A stretch of DNA of 64,000 bases from assembly GCF_932526225.1 (NCBI RefSeq), contig NC_064041.1, forward strand, positions 4,275,046 through 4,339,045, read 5' to 3'. Below are positions 1 through 12,100 of the stretch, in pieces. The notes beneath the pieces were generated by a model. That model searched no databases. It was given only the letters and a program-made list of their open reading frames with translations, and had not been told where the DNA came from. Every line of letters begins with the position of its first letter. The first letter of the stretch is position 1. A program made the translations under genes and the position numbers. The DNA is from Nematostella vectensis (lineage: Eukaryota; Cnidaria; Anthozoa; Actiniaria; Edwardsiidae).

Positions 1-598
1 TAAGACTCAATTGAGTTTTGTACGCGAGATATTTTAGCGTAAATCTAAAGTGTCCGATAATACATAGGTACCATTACCTATTTCAAAATAAAGTGGACGA
101 GAATAGGTGCCAAATACCTTACCATTTTGCTGAAGCCTTGCCAACATTAATATTTAAGGCATAAAAATTAAGAACATATTTAAGAGGCTGCAAAGCCTAT
201 TATTTTTACCAAGCACCATACAACAACCTGTTTTAAACAAGTTTTAGGATAAGCTGATAACTTGGGAAAATGTGGTTTCTTAATCGCGTCTAGATGTTCG
301 TACTCACTGGGCTGAATGAAATGTTGTTCCATTTCCTTTCTTTCCTTGCAGCTTTGTAAAATCTTTTCCTGTAAGATTGAAAGTTTGCTTCTACTTCATT
401 TCCTTTATGTAGAACTGGATAATATGCGAGTAAATCTGAAGGAACTGAGAGGCAACCGAAATCAAAATGGCAATCAAAAAGGTGAATCCCATGATGCATA
501 TCGATCGCGCTCATTCCCAGAGCTCCTCGGTCATGCTGATACAGCGGAGGAGCCATTGAGGAGCGGAGGAGAGCTGTGGGAACGAGATTGATTGAGAA
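1..598. other. Intergenic DNA, no gene recognised
   Basis: AT-rich DNA upstream of the first MITE. A 171-codon minus-strand frame (290-805) crosses the MITE left end and shows no recognisable domain, so I do not call it. No RNA gene was seen. Confidence 0.5.
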
Positions 599-930
599 TA
601 CCGCTTTTACTCGAATAAGCGCCCCCTCTCTTTCCCAGGTTTTATGTAACTGAGTAAAATGACTATCATAATGTAGTTCTAAGAAAGCACTGGAGCTCCT
701 AGAAAGGACAAGAAAGAGAGTATTCAATGGATGAAAATTGTAAAAAGCTGCTTCAAGTTGATATAGAGAAAAGAAACTGATGAAGTATAAAATTGATATT
801 AACAATTCGGCCTTTTGTTCGAAATTTGCCCTTTTAAATAAGCGCCTCCCTCAAATAAGCGCCTCGCTCCGTCTGACAGTCAAAAAGTTTTTCTATAAGC
901 GCCGGGGCGCTTATTAGAGTAAAAACGGTA
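599..930. mobile_element. MITE with TA target duplication and ~25 bp inverted ends
   Basis: The left end, CCGCTTTTACTCGAATAAGC from 601, is matched in reverse complement at the right end (901-928) with a few mismatches. TA dinucleotides at 599-600 and 929-930 fit a TA target-site duplication, as made by Tc1/mariner-type elements. The interior has no transposase. A related C-rich stretch with the AATAAGCGCC motif lies at 26985-27075. Confidence 0.7.
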
Positions 931-2445
931 CAGACCATACATTATAGTACAATTCAATGAACAAGAAACTTTATATTATACATAGCAACCATCAATATGG
1001 TTTGCTAACCTATGACCCTTTCTACTTAAATAAAATGCAATGATAAGGAAATATGCTCAGATACACAGGGAAGGCAGATTTTTAGAGCAACCAGCCAAAA
1101 GGGGGGGGGGGGGGGGGGGGGTAGACGCAGATCCCGTTTCCCGGGCTAAAATAAAGGCAAATCCAAACCCCAGTTCTATCCCTTTAGGACCCTTTCTAAG
1201 AAAACGCATTAAGCATTGTGTCTGGGCGTTTCTGCAATGAAAAGAGAAAAAATCAGAGAAAGAAATTAGACAACAGCAATTCCACAAGAATAACATGGGT
1301 AAACACACCCCACACTATGCTGCAAAGAACACTATAATCCATATGCAACTCACCAAAACGATCAACTTTATTTTTGTGGAGTGGGCAGAATATGGTCAAT
1401 GGAAAAGAAGAGAAGGAGTTGGGGGAGTTCGAATTAACTTAGCCTACGTGTAGCCGCTGACTCGTTCTTATACCAGGGGCGGCGGAGCGGTCCCATAAGT
1501 AGGGGGGGCGAAAGTTAGGGGGGAGGGGTGGGTATTGGTTTCAGGTGGAGGGATGGTTTGTGGTTTCAGATTTTAAACTGTTCAACAAATTTGTCCTCGG
1601 TTGCCATATGTACCGCGTGAAACCCGTTGTTGGTTTAAAAAACGTTCATATATATAAAAAAAAATCCGCACAGAAAAGTGGTGGGGTGGGGGGCGACTTC
1701 CAAGAGTGGGGGGCTGGCGCCCCCCTGCCACTCCCCTTCTGCCGCCCCTGTATATGTAGGCCTGGTTCTAAATCCAAGGGAATTCAAACCCAGCAGAGTC
1801 GTTTAAATAACAAAAAATTCACGTTAATTACGCCTTAGCCTCAATCCATGAGGTATATACCTATTGGGGAATGCTTCTAAAATGTGTCGTAATTAGCGGT
1901 GAGTTAAAAAAACCGAGATATTGGAAATTATACAAATGGCTACTCCTGTGTAACAGAGTTCGTATAAAAAAATGTTACATTACGTTATCGATATTGTTTA
2001 TCGTTCATGAGAATAAATAGAATATTTCTATGCAAAAACAAAAGTGTTTTCCATGAAGCAGATGAGTCACGCGTTGCGTGTTTGTTCTATTGTGTACATA
2101 ATCCAGATTGGCCTAATTGATCTTTGCGAGATGCGAGAAATCAATCAAATTGTGGCTCTTGACGATAACCAATAGAACACAAAGAAAACGCTACATCGTC
2201 CAATCATAGCGTTTGTTGAAAATGTTCCGCTCCACTTCCGGCCGCAAACGCGTGGCCTCGTTTCCAAGGAAAGCGACCATATGATGTGAATGAACTCATG
2301 GAAGTTGAAAATCGCGCCAATTTATAAGTTTTATGGAGATGCGTTTAATTCAAGGCTGTAGACATGTTCTAAATACATCGATGGAGTTGACGACAGTAGC
2401 TGGGGTATTTATTTTAATGTTTTATTAATTCTGGGACGGTTAAAC
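931..2445. other. Intergenic DNA and promoter-side flank of the AKNA-like gene
   Basis: It contains a poly-G run of about 22 bases at 1100-1122 and G-rich low-complexity DNA at 1480-1740. From about 2040 the sequence looks like a promoter flank, with CCAAT boxes near 2169 and 2200 and an RFX-like palindrome at 2260. I see no open frame with a recognisable product. Confidence 0.45.
2260..2273. promoter_or_regulatory. RFX X-box-like imperfect palindrome upstream of the AKNA-like gene
   Basis: GTTTCCAAGGAAAG matches the RFX half-site layout (RYYNYY, 1-3 bp spacer, RRNRAC) except at the last base. It lies about 175 bp upstream of the ATG at 2446. A perfect version is in the gene's intron at 7362. 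RFX factors drive ciliary and centrosomal genes, which would suit an AKNA-type protein, but binding is inferred. Confidence 0.35.
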
Positions 2446-3128
2446 ATGGAAGGGTTTGAAATCCAACCGTCGACCTCGAGTAGACAAAGAACTGGATCAA
2501 ACGCCACTGTGGATGATAGTTTATCTGAGATGTCGGGCACAAAAGTTGATCTAGAAGCACTTCGAAGAGAGAGGAGTCATCGTAAAGAAGCAGATCAGTT
2601 GTATACAAGACTACAAGCAGAATACGATAACCTATTAACTAAATATGCTCAAGCTGAAAATACTATAGACCAACTGCGTATAGGAGCTAAGCTCAATTTA
2701 TACAGTGATCTACCTCCTCCACAACGAGGACAAGTGATAAGTGTTTCCACAGGAAAACAACCTAGGATATTTGACTTCCCTCGGGCTAATCAGGCAGTTC
2801 TGAGCCCCTCAACAAATGTGGAGCATGATCGCTCAACTTCTCGCGATTCTATCGGCACCGGAGGGAATTCGAATTTAGCTCTTACTCCAGACTTGCGCGC
2901 TGAGGGAATTCGAACTTCTTTGATGTTCCAAGTAGAATCATTGCAGGAAAATATAGATGATTTACAGGAGCAAGTGACACATGGTGAATGGAGTGAGCCC
3001 GAATTAAAGGAATTACACGAAATTTGTACACACTTGATCAGACAACACAAGCAAATGAAACGCGAACTAAAAGAGGCAAAGAACCTCGAAAATAGATCTC
3101 GAGGAAAAAGCTTGTCAGAGACTGAAAG
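2446..3128 (+). CDS. AKNA: AKNA-like exon 1 (start codon, coiled coil)
   Basis: Residues 1-227 plus two bases of the next codon; donor GTAAGT. The N-terminal coiled coil carries the AENTIDQLRIGAKLNLYSD signature, and a second helix follows at about residues 165-215. The first ATG of a long open frame was chosen; no earlier in-frame ATG adjoins it. Confidence 0.85.
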
Positions 3129-6100
3129 GTAAGTTAAGATAAAGAGATTGTCAAGTGGTTATATTTTCAGCTATCCTTTATCGCATAACTCTTTAGAAAA
3201 CACAAGCGAAATTCCTCGACCGGTGCATTGTTTCGGTTTCTACCGGGCTATGTTGACATAAATTCAGTAAACAAACTTTGCTGTTGTAAAAGCATTGTCC
3301 AGAAACAATTCGCTTTCTCATGGCACCGTTGTTATTTACAATATCATTTTTTCCTAATTAAAGTAATCTTTATTTTAAGGACATGACTTGGTTTGTTTTT
3401 CCTTAAAAGCCTTAAGTTTTTTATATACTCTTTGGCCATTGTCTGGGCACATACATCTTTTATTACCTGTGCAACTAATTTCCAATTAAAGCGAAAATAA
3501 CCATGCTGTTATCATCAAACGCACGACGCATAAATATTTACTCTTCTTATTTCTAGCGTAATGTTTTGCTTTTCTTTAATTCTTATCTTTGGGTCGGGGA
3601 TATTGCCTCGAATGAGCGTCGTAGGCGATCCGGAATTCCGTGACATTGTTTGGAGAAAATCCAAGAAAATTATTTCAATTTCCTGACAGTCATTAATATT
3701 GTTTAGCAAATTTTCTATCTGAGCACCAAACTTCACAGAGAGACGCCGTGCTCAATAAGATTTTTTTAAATAAACAACACCTCAATGCATGATAATTAGG
3801 ATTCCGCTAAACAGTGTTCTTTTTTGTATTTGTGAAGTGACAAGTGTGTGTTTCATGTTGTATATTACATAATGCCTTGTAAAACAGTCGCATAGCTAGC
3901 GGTGGGGTCTGTGAGAGCTATACACCACACTAGCAAATTAATAAGGAATTAGGGGGGAGGGGGTCTATGACAGCTATACACCACACTAGCAAATTAATAA
4001 GGAATTTTGGGGGGAGGGGGTTTATGACAGCTAGATGTAGGTGTTTTATTATTGGTACCATAAAACTTTTGTCACATAGGTTGTTTCAACCAATAAATTT
4101 CTATATACACCACACTAGCAAATGTATAAGCTAATGTCTTTGTTATAGGAAAGAATAAGCAGCTGATTAAAAATTACTTACCAATAAGTTGTACCTGCCC
4201 ATCTAAAATCTGACAGAGGTTGATATTATCTTGGCCTTAACTTTTTTGTTGAAATTTTGATACAACTTGAATTGATTTGATTCACATGAGTTTCCTTTTA
4301 CATTTATTGCATGCCTCACAACTCTCAGATTTAGTTGTTGCTTTTTCGTACCATGAACACACTTTTTGGTGCTGCATATGTTTGCAGTTTGCAGCCTGCA
4401 TAGGGCGCTAAAGTTGAGGGGGAAGGAGTCCCTGGATGAGAGGAAATAGTCCCCTGCAGCCAATTGCTCCGATTTTTCTCTCTCGTCCATGGACCCTTTA
4501 CCCTCCCCTTTAGCACTGCTACGCGGGCTAGCAGTTTATGGATCTGTGTTTTTGGGTCTAATATTACATAGATTACAGATTTTATGAGAAAATAGATCCA
4601 CAGATTTCAAAAGCATGCCAGATCATGAATCTAGGAGCAAATCGACTTTATTTTGTGTTTGTACTTTTTAAAGAAAAATGAACAACTTAGCAGATTTGTG
4701 GAGCCATGCTCTCCTTAGCCATGCTCTTCATAGCTCCCAGTAACTATATTAAAAAATGACAATCACTTATTGAACACATCTTTTTTTTTCAGTTTGAATG
4801 GAGAGTTTCTTCTTGAAGACAGTTTAGAGGGACAGGTAAGTCGTCTTGGGAATGTGTACTATGTACATGCTTACTATTTCTGATAACCTCAGTCAGACAG
4901 ACGAATTATCTACAGTATGCTACCAAACCAGGCTACAATGCAAATGGAGTTATTTGTCTAGGGAGTCCTCCCCTCCCTCTATCTGTTGTCTCTATCTGGT
5001 GATTTTCTACCATGTGAGCATCTTGATTTTTATTATAGCAGATTTTGATAGCTAAAAATTGAAGGGGCACTTGCATGGCCAAGAGTGATTTTCATGCTAC
5101 CTCAAAAGCAGTTATAACCATGTGGAATAATTTAAATAATTATCCCAACTCAATTATCCAGGTTTATTAAATGATCTTTGATCTTTAAAAAATACAATAG
5201 TGGTTTGAAGTGCTAACATCAAGAGGGGAATGAGAATGGATTGAAAAAAAATACTCATAGGTTTTTGAACAGACTGTACCTTTTACTCAAATCTTGACAT
5301 TTCAAAAAAGCACCAACTGCACAATAAATCAATTTTATGGAAAATTGGTTCATTTCTATTTGTTACACTTGAACAATGTAAACAGGAAGATTTTACATTG
5401 GTTGTTACACCTGCCTACTTTTTCATTTATTATCAAACTTTCTTAGACAAAAGTATTTACCTTAAACCTTTTGCCTTATTGTTGTTCATTTTAGCTTATT
5501 ATTTATGACTTTTTTTGTACAGTTATACAGACTTGGCTTGAGGTTGGATGAAGTCAATGAGCAAATAGAGAGTAGCTTGTTGCCCTTAGTAACACCCTTA
5601 GCTCAAGAAAGTCGAGTGCAAGATTACAGGTAATTAAAGACCCTGAATTGGTATAATGCATGTTTTCATAGACTATGGAACCTTTTGCAAGTGAGAAGCT
5701 CCTCATCTCAAGATCTAATTCAGTCTGCATTTGTCATTGTAGATGGAAGCCTTGGTTATGAGCAATGAATTATCCCAGCAAAAGTGCTCACCCTCACAAT
5801 AAATTAAGCAAGCACCTAAAGTAATAGATGAAAGTTGCAAGAGAAGCTCAAGCTTTAAAAGGAAATATTAATTTATTAGAGTGATTAAAATCACTCTAAA
5901 ACTCAAATCATCCTAAAATGAAAACCCTAAATTTAAGAACAGCTTTATTTTTTTAGAATTATGAGATTTCGAAATATTCAAAACAAAACCAACACAACAT
6001 TGATACTGGGCTGATTACTGACAGTGAATCCTACTAAAAAGTTTGAATAGAGGGTGTGTAAAGTCTTTCGTGGAAAAGTAAAATGCTATCATTCCGAATG

Positions 6101-9100
6101 ATTTAAGACTGTTTTGTAATTTCAGTGGCAATGGGTTACCGCACACAGGCAGTGACATCCAAGGACTAAGACAGGTAAGAAATTCATTAGGCACAGGTTG
6201 GAAGAAACGCCCCACTCGACTGGAAGGTCCGTTATAATAAAGGAAAATTGCGTACCACTGCGAGCTAGGACGAGCTACCTAAAAGAAAATGGTACCCCCC
6301 CCTCCCCCCAGCTCAAAATCCTGGCTACTGGCCTGAGGTAACACTGGTGTTAAGTTGCTGTAGTGCTGCATGGAATTCAAAGATACTAGTGCAGTACTGC
6401 ATTGAAAGTAGAATATTTTTAATATTTTTATAAATGGCTTCAATGTTTTACCTCCATGAAACAAACACATGTATTAGAATTCCATGTCATAAATAGCAAC
6501 ATCTCAGTTAAAAGAGCTAAAAAAATGTTTTTTTTCTATTTTGTTTTTGCAGAGGCTTCAAAGAGTAAAAGATTTGTCCAAACAAGATGACAACTTATCA
6601 AGGTAACTGTAAAGAAAACTTCTTTTATCTCCATCACAAAAAAATCATCTATAGGAAGATTCTAAAGTTTAGGATTGCAATTTCAAGAAAAAAGATATTT
6701 TATTTGTATCAATCCTAGTACATTGGTGCTGCCACGTACATATTTTGAAATGTTTTTCTTTTTTTCTTTTTTATTCTGCCAACAAAAAAGCTGACAAAAA
6801 ACATTTCAAATGTAATGACTATGGCTAGATATAACCTAAATCCTTTTAAGTTTTTTTTGTTCATAACAAAGCAACCAGAAATAAGCAAGTGAAACAATTT
6901 CTTTTTCATATAGTTTAATGCTTGTTTTAAAAATGCTGAAGTCACTTGTCTGCCGTCAATGTACAATCAATGTTATTGTTTCGTTGTAAGAGAAATCGCT
7001 AGATACCTCTGAAAAAACATTGTTTGGTGAAAATAGCCAAAATCGCAAGGTTTCCATTCACCGAAAATGAAAATGAATTCCAAATGCGAACACTCGTAGG
7101 AAGCCCTCTATTTTTTCCTGAAATGACGGGGAAGTCTTTAATATTAGAGTGAAAAAATGATCGCTATGAAGGCTTTCAGAAAATTGCTCTACTCACCGTT
7201 ACTGTGTGATTATGAACAGGTGTTTGGGTTTAAGGTTTTAAGATCGACGAAATTCCCCTTGTTTTTCTATTTTAAGTAGAGTAAATATAGTTACCTGGGT
7301 TTTCTCCTTCTCGTTGTTCCGCTGTCCGTTACCGTGTATTATTCGTCTCGGCCTATGCAAGGTTTCCAAGGAAACCAATCGCCTTGGCTCGACTCTCAGG
7401 AGCTATTCTAATGAAATTTCTTCACCTCTGAATTATTATCATGTTTGAAATTCAAATTCGTTGCCAGCAAATCTGTTTGCATGAAAAAAAAATAAACAGA
7501 TTTAACAGAAGACATTCAATGTTTTCTGCTTTGTTTGTCGCACAAAAAAGATATTTTTTTCGAGAAATGTTACCTTTTCTATAACAAAACTCACGATGTC
7601 TTTATGTGAGAGTATTCCCCATTTTGTTGTTTTTCCATTCCTCCATATTCAAAGTTTTGCATGAGTTCACTTAAGTATTGAATTGCTGAAACGCGATAAT
7701 TGAGCTGACCGATTTGAATTAATTTGAGTTTTCTTTTCCATGCATTGTTTGCTATAGTTGGCACGTCCTATGCAGCAAGAAAGCCATTCTAAACACATAA
7801 AGCCCGAATCAAAACATCCATTAACTTGCCTGGCGGGGGGCACAACGAATCGCTTTAACCGACACACTGCTTTCAAATCTAATTTTTTCTTCCATGATTA
7901 ATGAAAATTCAAGTATAAGTCATACTCGTGGTTGGCTGGATATTTTAATATCGGTTATTTGTGGACAAAGTTAGTCATTTAAACAAACAGCAATCATAAT
8001 TTGCGCAGGTGCATGTTTATGAAAGACGCTGTTTTCTATCTGCAAGCTTGGAAAACTGCCAACTTGGTAGCAATCGAAACGTCTATAATGGTTCACCTTT
8101 TGAGCAATGCTTGTAACCTCGGAGTGGAGTATGTTATATAAGAAGCCTTAGAAGAGTATTCGTCGTCGATGAGTGATGAATATGGAAGCGATAGTGAAGA
8201 TGGGGAAATTGTGGCAATCTTTGCAAGAGTGTTAGTAGTTTACCAGTTTTTAAACTTTTGCATTTCTCTTGTTTCTCTCTTCAGATTATCGTAGGCAGAC
8301 ATCATTTCAATTGCAATGAGCAAATTTTTTTAATGCGACTTTGGTAATTTTGCGTCTACTGTCGCCAATATTACTTTTACAGCAAAGGCTGCTACGATAA
8401 TTTTTTTTTTTACAAAATCGGTTATGCATAGAGTTGCTCATTCTATTAGATATTCGAGATATTATTTGTAGTAGTTTCTAGTGAATGTTTGAACGGGTTG
8501 CAAATAGACCTTCAATATGAATTTTGTTCCGCGGTGCATATTGTTATTGAAATAAAGGAAAAATATTATCTGATTCGAATGAAAGGCGGACGAAAATGTC
8601 CTGATGCTACGCTCGTGTTCGACTTGTGACAATATTTCAAACTTCGCACCCGGAGTGAGCGTAAAGTCTTCGTCATGTGTCAAATTGTATCCTGTCGTTT
8701 CGTTGTGTAATTCTGTAATAATTATTTAGCTGCTCGGATTTCAAGTATTTATTTCTTCGATTTCTCGTGTTTCAGGAGTGCAAACAGTCTGGCTGACGTT
8801 GAAGATATCGAGTCGAACGATGAATTTTCTCAAAGAGGAGAAAATTCGAGACATTTCTCTCTTGGTAGGTATTTTAATTAATAGCAAAGCCATTTCTGCT
8901 TTATGAATCAATTCTAAAAAGATTTGAAAAAATATGCCCTGTGCCTTATGCTAGTAATTCTCAAAAACTTGTGTAACCATCGTATTCTGTTGGAAATTCC
9001 ATGTTTTGTATATAATTCTAACGTTAATAAGAGGTATCCATTTTTTTTTATATAAAAAAGCCTTATACGGTCGAAGATCTCGCTTCTGTTTAAGTCTTGT

Positions 9101-12100
9101 CCTACACACACTTTTCCTGCTAAAAGATGCCTTGTGTCTCGTGCAGCAATATTCAATACTCATTAACACAAAAACACTTTAAACAAATTCATTCCGTTTT
9201 ATTCATAATCTTTTTATTTTTCGCGCTTGCTGACTTGTAGTATTTACAATTTATAAAAGATGACAGGTGTTTTGTTTTGATTTTGAAGGTTCTACTTGAA
9301 AATGTTTGCTTGAGTAACGTAGGATGAGAGGAGTGTTGAATTATGCGTAACCTATAACCTATAAACGCGAGTTACCGCTTTGCAAGCCGTCGGCCCTGGG
9401 CAAATTATACTGCTTTAAACTGTTAAATCCACGTGTTTTTTTTTTTTTTGCGCTTTTAGTGGTGCAATAGGCGACTTGCGGAAAGAAGTCACGTGACTTT
9501 TTAAGTGTAAAAAAGTTGACGCCAAAATAAGCACGGCAATGGCTACGCCGTCACGCCAGAGAGCGAAGAATATTTCAACCAAAATAGGCCTATTTATATT
9601 ATGGAGACACAGAAATAAAATATATATTATGTGTGGAAACATTTCAGTCATTTATTAGAATATAATGCATTAGTCCATATCTCTGAATGGATTATATTAC
9701 TCTATGCTAATAATTTCTGATAATTGTCAATTTTTAAATTGATATTAAAATATCTCCTTCAACCCTTCTAGCCCTCAGCAGCTAATATCCTGCTCCCTTC
9801 AAATTTCAAGTTATTTGTCAAGTAATATCTATTGCAAGGGTGTCCGCATACTAATCGAATAGAATAAAAAGAGATAACGGTGGGTGAAAACACCTTTTCT
9901 GAAAGTAGAATACAAACGTGAATAATAGACACTTCTCGTCTACCGCGAGCACCGATTCTAACATTCCTTTTCGTGTGTTCATCCAAGATGTTGATTCTCT
10001 TACCGTGGATTACAATAATGATCCCCTTTTAAATCGTAAATCGTTGTTTAATCATTTGATCATATTTGTTAGATGCTCTCCCACATGAGGACGACGACGA
10101 CGAAGACGCAAAAAACGTAAGTCAACTAAATCCATTCTCTATATTTAGTTCGTTCTCTTGATTGCTCTTTTAGTATGCATATAGAATCGTGTGCTCGATC
10201 AGTATGGATCTTGCTTGCACGATTCTTGCGGGTCAGTCATATTATAAATCCCCAGTTCTTTCGCTTGGGGCTCTTATTTGACTCCGTATTTTTCATAAGA
10301 ATCAATTGGCTGTTTTCCAGATATTCCAAGTTTTGATAGATAAAAGGAAAATTGAGCGCGAAAGCGAGGTATCGGGGCCTTCTTAAAGCCGTCAATGCCA
10401 TTGGTGGGAATTTTTTTTACTATGGAACGTTTTGCTAGCTTGCGCTCTAGCTTGGCCATGTGCTGTTTCAGGGCGAGCGAGGAATCGACCTTCAAGAATC
10501 TGGCTATTTCGCGTCCGAGACCATGAGCGTGTCACAGCACTCCGAACCACTCTCCAACACCTACCTCTCAAACAGCGCGGGCGCAGGCCAGCTGGACTTC
10601 CCCAGAGACGAGACGTCACTCTTCGATCAAAATAGCGTGACGTCATCACCCGAAGATCATAGGTAAGGTGTTTCCATCGTCACCGTCGGAAATTGTTACC
10701 TATTTGACCGGAAGTAAACTTTGATATTGCCGCTTGAAGTCCCCGGAAACTGGATGCAAACGATGCAAACTACCTCCTCAGAAATTATATTCATTTTTCA
10801 TCAGGCGTGACTCCACTGCATTTGTCAGCCCCGACCCTCCCCTCCCTCGAGCGACAAGCCAACGCAATCGATCAAGCACGAATGAGTCTTATCTCAGAGC
10901 ATCGCGGGGAACATCCCAACCTTATCCGTCCCAATCGCAAAACACAGCCTACCCAGAAAGCCCAGATACCCCTCAGCCACAAGCCTCCTCCAGCTTCCTG
11001 CCAGAGCAACCAAGGCCACGTTCACACTCGCAAACTAGTAGGCGATCCCGTGCAAGCACGTCTGAGTCCCGCAAACCTCGGGATCCTCTCGGGTCCCGTC
11101 AGGCGCCAGGTCACGTGGATATTTTAAGGACCAATCACGACGACCCTTACGCTAAATTAAACGAAAGCAGAGACAGTTCCCAGAGTTCCCCGCGGAATAA
11201 CCGCAACGCATTGCAGAACTCTGTAAAACCCAGTCCCAGAGAGAGATCTCAAGCTCCCTCCCACAGGCCTGTCGCGAGGAGTATGTCAGGCGATAGTCGT
11301 GTATCAACTCCGCTCTTTTTACCGCACCCTGGGGCGAGACCCAAATTATCAAACCGACCGAGCAAACATCGACCAGTACAAGCCGAGACGGAGAGGGGAT
11401 TTGATAGCGGCTTTTTCGGATCGGAAGGAAGCCGAGTGTCCCGGTCCGTGTATTCCCCGGATGTTGCGCCCGCACGCCCTGTTGACAAGAGCCAGCGTAC
11501 GCTTATAAGGCAGCCCTCGGTGACCGAATCCGAGGAAGAGCCTCTTCATGTTTCTGCAGCCCAAACTCCTTTGCGGTCCGCTTCCAGGTCACGTGACCAA
11601 CGAAGGCGCCGCTCTCGACTCCAATCCCTCTCTGAAACGGATGAAGAATTGGAAATGGAAACCAGTACAAAAACTCCGATGCGCGATCGACGTGGGCATC
11701 GCCACACACCGACTTTCCCCGGCAGCCGATCGGACGCCGAAAGATCCCGACGGATAGATAACCTGCGAAGACCTTCGTCGTCACCTAATCTTTACGATCC
11801 AGCGTCGGACAGGCTTACCTCATCGGGATTGGGTCGGAGCACGTCGTCTCGTCACCAGGCCTCCAGGCGAACAAAGGTCGACCTCGATACAACCGGTAAG
11901 AGTTTATCTCTTTGTGCAGTGGGAGGGGGGACTGTTAGTGCAGTGGGAGGGGGGACTGTTAGTGCAGTGGGAAGGGGATACTGTTAGTGCAGTGGGAGGG
12001 GGGTACTGTTAGTGCAGTGGGAGGGGGGTACTGTTAGTGCAGTGGGAGGGGGGTACTGTTAGTGCAGTGGAAGGGGGTACTGTTAGTGCAGTGGGAGGGG

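Noticed and set aside
290-805. 171-codon minus-strand frame
   Set aside because: Crosses the MITE boundary at 599, has no recognisable domain, and has no splice or promoter support.
8155-8300. Possible extra AKNA-like exon (EEYSSSMSDEYGSDSEDGE)
   Set aside because: Composition looks coding, but there is no good acceptor or donor in a fitting phase and exons 5 and 6 join cleanly without it.
11152-11784. Minus-strand and alternate frames of 70-107 codons
   Set aside because: Shadows of the GC-rich exon 9 of the AKNA-like gene.
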